A DNA stretch of 12,865 nt from NCBI GenBank assembly GCA_017849395.1, contig JAFIHO010000389.1:1-12865 (forward strand), read 5' to 3'. Of this stretch, positions 5,129 through 10,991 are shown in pieces. The position numbers and the translations under genes were made by a program. The DNA comes from Hyphomicrobiales bacterium. GTDB lineage: Bacteria > Pseudomonadota > Alphaproteobacteria > Micropepsales > Micropepsaceae. Position 1 is the stretch's first letter; each line of letters opens with the position of its first letter. Under the pieces are notes generated by a model. The model did no database searches, was not told the origin of the DNA, and worked only from the letters and a program-made list of their open reading frames with translations.

Positions 5129-5846
5129 ATGGCATGATCGAATCGATGAACTCCGAACCGTAGCGCGGCGTCTGCACGTCGCTGACCGTGCCACGGCCGC
5201 CATAGGAGATGCGCGCCTCGGCGATCTGGGACAGGTTGACGGTGTTGGTGTTGGTGATGTCCTGGTTGCGCACGATGCCCGACACCTGCAGGTCGCGCAG
5301 TTCGCCATTCACCCGCATCTGCTGATGGCCGCTGATGACCAGATTGCCGTTGGGCAGAACCTGCGCCACCAGCGCGGCCAGCGTCAGGTTGATGCTTTCG
5401 GAGCGGTTGACCGAACCGGTGCCGGTATTCGACATGTTCGAACCCATGTTGATCAGCTTGGCCGGATCGATGCCCGGCGGAATGACGCCTTCCAGGCCGA
5501 AGAAGTTGGTCAGGTTGGCGTCTTCCGTATTGGCGCGGGAGCGGACGGTGGCGTTCTGCATCTTGGCGGCGTCGGCGACCGACACATTCACCGTGATCAC
5601 ATCGCCCACCCGGCTGGCGCGGGGATCCTGGAAGAAGCTTTTCGCGCCCGGCTGCCACAGCGAATTGCCGGCATGACTGATCGGCGGCGTGGAGGGGATG
5701 GCCTGCACCAGCTGCGCCCCCGCGGGATTGCCCACCGGCTCCAGTTTCGGCGGCTTGCCGATATTTTCGATGCGGTCCATCGCGAAGCAACCGCTGAGGG
5801 CGCTGCCCAGCAGCGAGATGGCGGCGATTTTGGCCAGGACTTTCAT
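5124..5846 (-). CDS. flgH: Flagellar L-ring lipoprotein FlgH
   Basis: FlgH forms the outer-membrane L ring through which the flagellar rod passes. The 240-residue product begins with a lipoprotein signal, MKVLAKIAAISLLGSALSGC, with lipobox LSGC and lipidated Cys20. The family core follows: NSLWQPGAKSFFQDPRASRVGDVITV, then NVSVADAAKMQN, SESINLTLAALV, QVLPNGNLVISGHQQMRVNGE, LQVSGIVRNQDI and the C-terminal YGGRGTVSDVQTPRYG. Length and motif order are normal for the family. The start is ATG 5846 with AGGA six bases upstream, overlapping the flgA stop; eight bases separate it from flgA. It is the last gene of flgF-flgG-flgA-flgH and its stop codon lies inside a hairpin. Confidence 0.97.
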   Translation of the reverse strand: MKVLAKIAAISLLGSALSGCFAMDRIENIGKPPKLEPVGNPAGAQLVQAIPSTPPISHAGNSLWQPGAKSFFQDPRASRVGDVITVNVSVADAAKMQNATVRSRANTEDANLTNFFGLEGVIPPGIDPAKLINMGSNMSNTGTGSVNRSESINLTLAALVAQVLPNGNLVISGHQQMRVNGELRDLQVSGIVRNQDITNTNTVNLSQIAEARISYGGRGTVSDVQTPRYGSEFIDSIMPW

Positions 5847-5854
5847 GGCGTATC

Positions 5855-6328
5855 CTATTTGCGGGCGGTGATGACGGGCGTGGCGGCGATGGCGCGCACC
5901 GTGCCGGGACCGGTGACGGTGGCGGTAATCATGCGGAACGAAACCGGGTTCTGGACGGTGACCATGTCGCCCACCCCGCCTTCGCCCATGGCGCGGCCCA
6001 TGGCGGTCAGTTCCACGCCGGGGGCGGTGAACAGCATGGTGACGGTCTGGCCCTTGCTGACCATGACGGGACGGCGCACATCGTCGGCGCGCAGCGGCTC
6101 GCCGGCACGCAATACGCGGCGGGTCTGCATGCCGGAAATCGCATCGGCGCGCATGACCACGCCCGACATCAGCGCCGCGCCATCGACCAGGGCGGTGGTG
6201 AGATCGGATTCGGCGATCACTTCGCCGCGCGCGATGTCGTGCGCGGGGACCACGATGCGCACACCGGTTTGCGCATGGGCGGCGGGCGCGGCCAGCAGCA
6301 TCAGAGCGAACAGAGCAAAGCGTTTCAT
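5855..6328 (-). CDS. flgA: Flagellar P-ring assembly chaperone FlgA
   Basis: FlgA is a periplasmic chaperone for assembly of the P ring (FlgI). The 157-residue product has a signal peptide (about 1-19, ending AHAQ), then an SAF domain: VVPAHDIARGEVIAESDL, with the typical RVLRAGEPLRADDVRRP, and the C-terminal beta domain KGQTVTMLFTAPGVELTAMG, GDMVTVQNP and FRMITATVTGPGTVRA. It is of the short type common in alphaproteobacteria, lacking the extra N-terminal domain of enteric FlgA. The start ATG 6328 lies two bases after the flgG stop; its ribosome binding site GGAGG (6338-6342 on the minus strand) lies within the flgG 3' end, so the two are translated together. The partner flgI is not in the window. 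Confidence 0.94.
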   Translation of the reverse strand: MKRFALFALMLLAAPAAHAQTGVRIVVPAHDIARGEVIAESDLTTALVDGAALMSGVVMRADAISGMQTRRVLRAGEPLRADDVRRPVMVSKGQTVTMLFTAPGVELTAMGRAMGEGGVGDMVTVQNPVSFRMITATVTGPGTVRAIAATPVITARK

Positions 6329-6330
6329 GG

Positions 6331-7122
6331 TCAGCCGCCTCCCAGGCGCGATGTGTTCTGCAGCATCTGGTCTGCCGCGGTGATGACCTTGGAATTCATT
6401 TCATAGGCGCGCTGGGCGCTGATCAGGGCCGTGATCTCGTCCACCGAATTGACATTGGCGGTTTCCAGGAAGCCCTGAACGATGGTGCCGTAACCGACCG
6501 AGCCGGGGACGCCGGCCTGGGGCGGCCCGGAGGCCGGAGTTTCCAGGAACAGATTGTCGCCGATGGAATTGAGGCCGGACTCATTGGGGAAGCGCGTCAG
6601 TTCGAGCTGTCCGATGGTCTGGGGCGCGGTTTGGCCCGCCACGGTGGCGTTGACCTGGCCCTGGGCGTTGATGTCCACCTTGATGGTGTTCTGCGGCACG
6701 GCGATGCCGGGCTGCACGACATAGCCTTGCTGGGTGACCAACTGGCCTTCGGGCGACAGGCCGAAATTGCCTGCGCGGGTATAGGAATCGGTGCCGTCGG
6801 CGCGCTGGATGCGGAAATAGCCGGGGCCCTGGACCGCGACGTCATAGGGATTGGACGTGCTTTTCAGATCGCCCTGGGTGGTGATGCGGTAGACCGCGCT
6901 CATCTTCACGCCCGCGCCGAGCTGGATGCCGTTGGGCGCATAGGTGCCCTGGTCCGAGGTCTGTGTGCCGGGCGTCATCACATTCTGATAGAGCAGGTCC
7001 TGGAATTCGGCGCGCTGCACCTTGAATCCCGTGGTGTTCATGTTCGCCAGATTGTTGGCGATCACTTCGACATTGGTCTGCTGGGCCAGCATGCCGGTGG
7101 AGGCGATGGAAAGGGCGCGCAT
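6331..7122 (-). CDS. flgG: Flagellar distal rod protein FlgG
   Basis: FlgG is the main subunit of the distal rod. The 263-residue protein has the normal family length. The N-terminal rod signature is MRALSIASTGMLAQQ followed by NVEVIANNLANMNTTGFK (residues about 1-35). The central region has YDVAVQGPGYFRI and YTRAGNFGLSPEGQLV, and the C-terminal coiled region is NSVDEITALISAQRAYE followed by MNSKVITAADQMLQ, the flg_bbr_C motif. It has no signal peptide, as expected for a type III-exported substrate. AGGAG lies nine bases before ATG 7122 and overlaps the flgF stop, so it is translated right after flgF (12-base gap). Confidence 0.98.
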   Translation of the reverse strand: MRALSIASTGMLAQQTNVEVIANNLANMNTTGFKVQRAEFQDLLYQNVMTPGTQTSDQGTYAPNGIQLGAGVKMSAVYRITTQGDLKSTSNPYDVAVQGPGYFRIQRADGTDSYTRAGNFGLSPEGQLVTQQGYVVQPGIAVPQNTIKVDINAQGQVNATVAGQTAPQTIGQLELTRFPNESGLNSIGDNLFLETPASGPPQAGVPGSVGYGTIVQGFLETANVNSVDEITALISAQRAYEMNSKVITAADQMLQNTSRLGGG

Positions 7123-7134
7123 GGATCAGGTCTC

Positions 7135-7878
7135 CTAGTAGGGCGTCTGGCCGAGGCGATCGATGGCCTGACGCAGCAAGTCTTCCTGGCTCTTGGTCAG
7201 CGATGCGGTCGCCTCATAGGCGCGCATCACTTCGATCATGTGGGAAATCTCGATCACCGGAGCGACATTGGAGCCTTCCAGCATCCCCTGCGCCACCTGC
7301 ACGCTCTGGGCCGCCGTCGCGGGCTGGCCGGGCGGCGCGGAATAGAGATTGGCCCCTTCCTTCACCAGAAGGCGCGGGTTGGCGAAATCGACAACGCGCA
7401 GCTTGCCCAACTGGCCGGTGCGGCCGCTGACCGTGCCGTCGGCGCCGAACTGGATATTGCCGTCATCGGGCGTCACGGTGATGGCGCCGCCATCGCCCAT
7501 CACGGGATGGCCGTTGGGGGTGACGACCTGGCCGTTCTGGTCGAGGCTGAAATGACCGTCCCGGGTGTAGCGTTCGCCTTGCGGCGTCTGGATCACGAAA
7601 TAGCCCTTGCCGTTGATGGCGAGGTCGTAGGGCGCGTCGGTTACGGTCATGTTGCCCTGGCTGAGATCGCGCAGGATGCCCGCGTCCTTGACGAAGCTGA
7701 CGCTCTGCATGCCCGTCTGGCCTTCGGCCGGACGCACCTGGGCGACATATTCTTCGAATTTCGCGGCCTCGCGCTTGAAGCCGGGTGTGGAGACATTCGC
7801 GATATTGTTCGCGATCACGTCCATCGCGCGGAAGGACGCAAGCTGCTGGGAAAGACTAACAAGAAGTGAATTGTCCAT
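7135..7878 (-). CDS. flgF: Flagellar proximal rod protein FlgF
   Basis: FlgF is a proximal rod protein of the flagellar basal body. The 247-residue product starts MDNSLLVSLSQQLASFRAMD, then VIANNIANVSTPGFKRE, the rod-family N-terminal helix. It continues with APYDLAINGKGYFVIQTP, GERYTRDGHFSLDQNGQVV and the C-terminal ISHMIEVMRAYEATASL. FlgF and FlgG are paralogues; the MDNSLLVSLS start and the shorter C-terminus favour FlgF. It is first in the minus-strand operon flgF-flgG-flgA-flgH and has GGAG six bases before ATG 7878 and a strong sigma-54 promoter match 39-54 bases upstream, divergent from fliL. Confidence 0.96.
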   Translation of the reverse strand: MDNSLLVSLSQQLASFRAMDVIANNIANVSTPGFKREAAKFEEYVAQVRPAEGQTGMQSVSFVKDAGILRDLSQGNMTVTDAPYDLAINGKGYFVIQTPQGERYTRDGHFSLDQNGQVVTPNGHPVMGDGGAITVTPDDGNIQFGADGTVSGRTGQLGKLRVVDFANPRLLVKEGANLYSAPPGQPATAAQSVQVAQGMLEGSNVAPVIEISHMIEVMRAYEATASLTKSQEDLLRQAIDRLGQTPY

Positions 7879-7916
7879 GACGTCTCCGGATCCCTTCTGG
7901 TCCGCGGACCGTCCAT

Positions 7917-7932
7917 TGCAGCCGCCATGCCA
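7917..7932 (-). promoter_or_regulatory. Sigma-54 (RpoN) promoter for the flgF operon
   Basis: Read on the minus strand, TGGCATGGCGGCTGCA matches the sigma-54 consensus TGGCAY-R-N4-TTGCW at every defined base except one (C for the first T of TTGC). The GG and GC doublets are exactly 11 bases apart, as required. Transcription would start near 7906, about 28 bases before the flgF ATG. Sigma-54 control of rod and ring operons is known in Caulobacter. Confidence 0.75.
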
Positions 7933-8025
7933 GCGCGAAGATGCCCGGAATTGCTGGGTTTTCAGGCGGACGCGGACCGCATGGCGGAAATAATTGCCGG
8001 GTCATGCGGCGCACACCCGGCAAAT

Positions 8026-8040
8026 TGAACCGATCCTTAA
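8026..8040 (+). promoter_or_regulatory. CtrA-like box upstream of fliL
   Basis: TGAACCGATCCTTAA fits the CtrA binding motif TTAA-N7-TTAA with one mismatch, and both halves are followed by CC. It lies 46 bases before the fliL ATG. CtrA control of early flagellar genes is established in Caulobacter; here it is inferred from motif and position. Confidence 0.4.
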
Positions 8041-8085
8041 CCACGTTTGCGCGAAGTTGGCCGCGAGAAGACGCGCGGATCAGTC

Positions 8086-8643
8086 ATGGCCAGCAAGGAC
8101 AAGGAAGCGGACGCCGAGGGCGGCGAGAATCCCGCGGCCGAAGGCGCAGAAGCGCCGAAGAAAGGCCTGGCCAAGATTCTGGGCCTGGTCAAAACCAAGA
8201 AGTTTCTGATGATCGGCGTGCCGGTGATCGTGCTGCTGCTCGGCGGCGGCGGCGCGGGCGCCTATTTCTTCCTGTTCGCGGGTCACGAGGAAGGCGAACA
8301 CGCGGCCAAGGAAGAAGAAAAGCCGCTGACGCCGCCGGAAGTCGCCTTCACCGACATGCAGGACATCCTGGTCAACATCCAGTCCAGCGATGGCGCGCCC
8401 GCCTATCTCAAGCTCGCGGTTTCACTGGAACTGGAGAATGAGGAAGAGAAGGCCGCCTTCACGCCGCTGATGCCGCGCATCACCGACCAGTTCCAGGCTT
8501 ACCTGCGCGAATTGCGCGTGGACGATCTGAAAGGTTCTGCGGGCGTGCTGCGCCTGAAAGAGGAATTGCTGCGCCGGGTCAATGTGGCGGCCGCGCCCTA
8601 TCATGTGCGTGACGTGCTGCTCAAAGAGATGATTGTGCAATAG
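8086..8643 (+). CDS. fliL: Flagellar basal body-associated protein FliL
   Basis: FliL is a single-pass inner-membrane protein that surrounds or supports the flagellar stator. The 185-residue product has a charged cytoplasmic N-terminus rich in Ala, Glu and Lys, then a membrane segment at about residues 40-64 (FLMIGVPVIVLLLGGGGAGA and on). An acidic linker with HEEGEH follows, then the periplasmic FliL domain: FTDMQDILVNIQ, AYLKLAVSLEL, FTPLMPRITDQFQAYLREL, LRLKEELLRRVN and the C-terminal VRDVLLKEMIVQ. I chose ATG 8086 because an in-frame TTG at 8047 would add only poorly conserved residues; its ribosome binding site is weak. It is first in the plus-strand operon with fliM and diverges from flgF. 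Confidence 0.94.
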   Translation: MASKDKEADAEGGENPAAEGAEAPKKGLAKILGLVKTKKFLMIGVPVIVLLLGGGGAGAYFFLFAGHEEGEHAAKEEEKPLTPPEVAFTDMQDILVNIQSSDGAPAYLKLAVSLELENEEEKAAFTPLMPRITDQFQAYLRELRVDDLKGSAGVLRLKEELLRRVNVAAAPYHVRDVLLKEMIVQ

Positions 8644-8651
8644 GAGCGTCG

Positions 8652-8703
8652 GCGCGAGCCGGAGCGACAAATAAAGAATGTCCGCGCGAGCGGGAGCGAC
8701 AGA
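8652..8703 (+). repeat. Short tandem repeat in the fliL-fliM gap
   Basis: Two 20-base copies (8652-8671 and 8684-8703) match at 18 positions with a 32-base period; the core is GCGCGAGC.GGAGCGACA.A. They fill most of the 69 bases between fliL and fliM. They may arise from slippage duplication of the fliL 3' leader, and copy 2 runs into the weak ribosome binding region of fliM. Confidence 0.6.
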
Positions 8704-8712
8704 GAAAAAGTC

Positions 8713-9747
8713 ATGGCCGACGAAACACCCGACACGCAGATTCCCCCCGACGAGACACTGCCGGGCGGCGAAGCCGAGCGCGTGCTGAACCAGGAGGAGA
8801 TCGATTCCCTTCTGGGTTTCGATGTCGCGGCCGAGCAGGTGCAGGACAAGTCCGGCGTGCGCGCGATCGTCAACAGCGCGCTGGTTTCCTATGAACGTCT
8901 GCCGATGCTGGAGATCGTGTTCGATCGCCTGGTGCGGCTGATGACGACCAGCTTGCGCAATTTCACGTCCGACAATGTGGAAGTGAGCCTGGACTCCATC
9001 ACCTCCATCCGCTTCGGCGATTATCTGAACTCCATTCCCCTGCCCGCGATCCTGGCGGTATTCCATGCCGAGCAGCTCGACAATTACGGGCTGTTCACCG
9101 TCGATTCCAACCTGATCTATTCCATCGTGGATGTGCTTCTGGGCGGACGGCGCGGATCGAGCGCCATGCGCATCGAGGGCCGTCCCTACACCACTATCGA
9201 GCGCACGTTGGTCCAGCGCATGATCGAGGTGATCCTGGCCGACATGTGCGCGGCGTTCGAACCGCTGGCGCCGGTCAAGTTCAGCCTGGACCGTCTGGAG
9301 ACCAATCCGCGTTTCGCCGCCATCGCGCGGCCCGCCAACGCTGCCATTCTCGTCAAGCTGCGCATCGACATGGAAGACCGGGGCGGGCGCACGGAATTGC
9401 TGCTGCCCTATGCCACGCTGGAGCCCATCCGCAAGCTGCTGCTGCAGCAATTCATGGGCGAAAAGTTCGGCCGCGACTCGATCTGGGAAAGCCATTTGGC
9501 GGGCGAATTGTGGTCCACCAAGATCGATATCGAAGCCATCCTGGACGAGCAGACCATGCCGCTGGGCCGGATCATGAATCTGCAGGTCGGCGAGACCGTG
9601 ATGCTGAACGCCTCGCCCGATTCCCGCATCGAACTTCGCTGCCGCGGCGTGCCGCTGCTGACGGGCCGCATGGGCCGGGTCGGCAGTTCGGTCGCGGTGC
9701 GGGTGGATGACGCCATCGAACGCACCGACGCATCGCGGGCGCTGTGA
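8713..9747 (+). CDS. fliM: Flagellar motor switch protein FliM
   Basis: FliM is a C-ring switch protein that binds phospho-CheY and sets the direction of rotation. The 344-residue protein has an acidic lead of about 24 residues, then the CheY-binding motif LNQEEIDSLL (residues 25-34). The CheC-like middle domain follows (about 48-230) with FDRLVRLMTTSLRNFTSDNV, SYLxSIP-like DYLNSIPLPAIL, LIYSIVDVLLGGRRG and YTTIERTLVQRMIEVIL. The C-terminal SPOA domain (about 265-335) has LGRIMNLQVGETV and LRCRGVPLLTGRMGRVGSSV. The fold is complete. ATG 8713 lacks a clear Shine-Dalgarno (AGAGAAAAAG only). It follows fliL at 69 bases and is followed seven bases later by the DUF6468 gene. Confidence 0.97.
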   Translation: MADETPDTQIPPDETLPGGEAERVLNQEEIDSLLGFDVAAEQVQDKSGVRAIVNSALVSYERLPMLEIVFDRLVRLMTTSLRNFTSDNVEVSLDSITSIRFGDYLNSIPLPAILAVFHAEQLDNYGLFTVDSNLIYSIVDVLLGGRRGSSAMRIEGRPYTTIERTLVQRMIEVILADMCAAFEPLAPVKFSLDRLETNPRFAAIARPANAAILVKLRIDMEDRGGRTELLLPYATLEPIRKLLLQQFMGEKFGRDSIWESHLAGELWSTKIDIEAILDEQTMPLGRIMNLQVGETVMLNASPDSRIELRCRGVPLLTGRMGRVGSSVAVRVDDAIERTDASRAL

Positions 9748-9754
9748 GGACATC

Positions 9755-10186
9755 ATGAACATCACCTTCTATGTCGAGATCGCGCTGGAGCTTCTGCTGG
9801 CTGCAACGCTGGGCTATTGCATCGTGCTGGAGCGCCGCCTGGCCGCCGTCCGCAAGGGACAGGAGGGTCTGTCGCGCATCGTGGGCGAACTCAACATGGC
9901 GATTTCGGGCGCGGGCGCGAGCCTGCGCGCCTTGAAGTCGGCCGCCAGCGAGGCGGCGATCACGCTGGACGATCGCCTGAAGCGCGCAAGGCTGCATGTC
10001 GATGAATTGTCGGTGCTGGTCGGTTCGGCCGAGCGCATCGCGCAGCGCATCGAGGATGCATCCTCGTCGCGCCGCACCGAGGAGCCGGTGCGGGACATTC
10101 GCGTCAGCGAAGCCATTATACCGAGCCAGCCCTTGCCCTCGACCAGCATCATGAACCGGCTGGAAACGCTGCGGGTGTCGCAATGA
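9755..10186 (+). CDS. DUF6468 family membrane-anchored coiled-coil protein of the flagellar locus
   Basis: This 143-residue protein has one N-terminal membrane segment (about residues 5-25, VEIALELLLAATLGYCIVLE) with the rest in the cytoplasm or periplasm. It forms a helical, probably coiled-coil region from about 26 to 105 (ERRLAAVRKGQEGLSRIVGE on to DELSVLVGSAERIAQRIED), then a disordered tail rich in Ser, Pro and Glu. I recognise it as the DUF6468 family, which sits next to fliM in alphaproteobacteria; its function is not known to me. The start is ATG 9755: GAGGA at 9746-9750 overlaps the fliM stop and gives the ribosome binding site, and an earlier in-frame ATG at 9707 would lie inside fliM. 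Its stop overlaps the start of the next gene (ATGA), which implies coupling with the MotE-family protein. Confidence 0.85.
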   Translation: MNITFYVEIALELLLAATLGYCIVLERRLAAVRKGQEGLSRIVGELNMAISGAGASLRALKSAASEAAITLDDRLKRARLHVDELSVLVGSAERIAQRIEDASSSRRTEEPVRDIRVSEAIIPSQPLPSTSIMNRLETLRVSQ

Positions 10187-10905
10187 GGCGGCCCCGTTTC
10201 CTGCGCCTGTTGCCGGGCGTCGTGGTGGTCGGCATCGCGCTGCTGGCGCTGAAGACCAATGGTCTTGTGCATGTCGCGCAGGCCGAGGAAGGCGGCGAGA
10301 AGCCCGCCGCGCAGAGCACCGCGCTGGCGCCGCCCAAGCCCGCCTCCAATCCCGATTTTGCCGGCGGGGACGACCAGATCGCCAGCGCCGCGGAAGTGGA
10401 TGTGCTGACCAGCCTGTCCAAGCGGCGCGTCGAACTGGATGCGCGCGAGAAGCAGCTTGCCATGCAGGCCAATGTCCTGTCCGCCGCCGAACAGCGGGTG
10501 GACGGCAAGATCGCCCAGTTGAAGGCGCTGCAGGACCAGATCACCAAGCTGCTGGCCCAGCGCGACACCGAACAGAACAAGCAGGTCGCCACGCTGGTGA
10601 AGACCTATTCCTCGATGAAGGCCAAGGACGCGGCGCGCATCTTCAACAGCCTGTCGGACGATGTGCTGGTGCCGGTGGCCCAGGAAATGAAATCCGATGT
10701 GCTGGCGCCGGTGCTGGCGAACATGAATTCCGATGCCGCCCAGAGGCTGACCATCAAGCTGGCCAACCGGCTGACCGTGCCCGAAGTGACCGCCCCGCCC
10801 GTGCCGCCCGGCCCCCAGGCGCCGCTGGCGGCTCCGGCGGGACAGCAGCCCGGACCGCAGGCCGCGGCCCCCGCCCCGGCCAAGCCCGCGCCGCCGCCGG
10901 GTTAG
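10183..10905 (+). CDS. motE: MotE-family protein (MgtE N-domain-like), putative stator/flagellar periplasmic factor
   Basis: This 240-residue exported protein has an N-terminal signal or anchor (about residues 1-34, LLPGVVVVGIALLALKT). A Pro/Ala-rich linker follows, then a long coiled coil (about 72-140, LSKRRVELDAREKQLAMQAN and so on). Next is an MgtE N-domain-like helical region (about 141-197, YSSMKAKDAARIFNSLSDDV and VLAPVLANMNSDAAQRLTIK) with the typical KAKDAA.IF...D motif, and a Pro/Ala/Gln-rich tail. In Sinorhizobium MotE is a periplasmic chaperone for the stator-associated MotC; MotE-family genes are common after fliM in alphaproteobacteria. No motC or motAB lies in the window, so the partner is unknown here. 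The start overlaps the DUF6468 stop (ATGA). The tail, from about residue 198, is nearly all Pro, Ala, Gly and Gln. The exact role is inferred from family and context. Confidence 0.85.
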   Translation: MRRPRFLRLLPGVVVVGIALLALKTNGLVHVAQAEEGGEKPAAQSTALAPPKPASNPDFAGGDDQIASAAEVDVLTSLSKRRVELDAREKQLAMQANVLSAAEQRVDGKIAQLKALQDQITKLLAQRDTEQNKQVATLVKTYSSMKAKDAARIFNSLSDDVLVPVAQEMKSDVLAPVLANMNSDAAQRLTIKLANRLTVPEVTAPPVPPGPQAPLAAPAGQQPGPQAAAPAPAKPAPPPG

Positions 10906-10945
10906 GAACTCCAGCGTGATGCGCGCCGGACCGCGTCCGTCACGG

Positions 10946-10960
10946 TTTACGAATGGTTAA
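10946..10960 (+). promoter_or_regulatory. CtrA-like box upstream of the large exported protein
   Basis: TTTACGAATGGTTAA fits TTAA-N7-TTAA with one mismatch and contains ATGGTTAAC, the reverse of the CtrA half-site GTTAACCAT. It lies 31 bases before the ATG at 10992, in the 86-base gap after motE, so this gene may have its own CtrA-controlled promoter. Confidence 0.42.
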
Positions 10961-10991
10961 CGCACCCCGGCGATCATGCGCAGGGAAGGAT

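Noticed and set aside
4731..5308. Short minus-strand frames in the dksA-flgH gap
   Set aside because: No ribosome binding site, odd composition, overlap with hairpins and with flgH; no recognisable product.
7982..7999. Plus-strand TGGC...TTGC as a sigma-54 promoter for fliL
   Set aside because: The GG to GC distance is one base too long for sigma-54 binding.
8422..9765. 447-residue minus-strand frame
   Set aside because: It is antisense to fliL and fliM.
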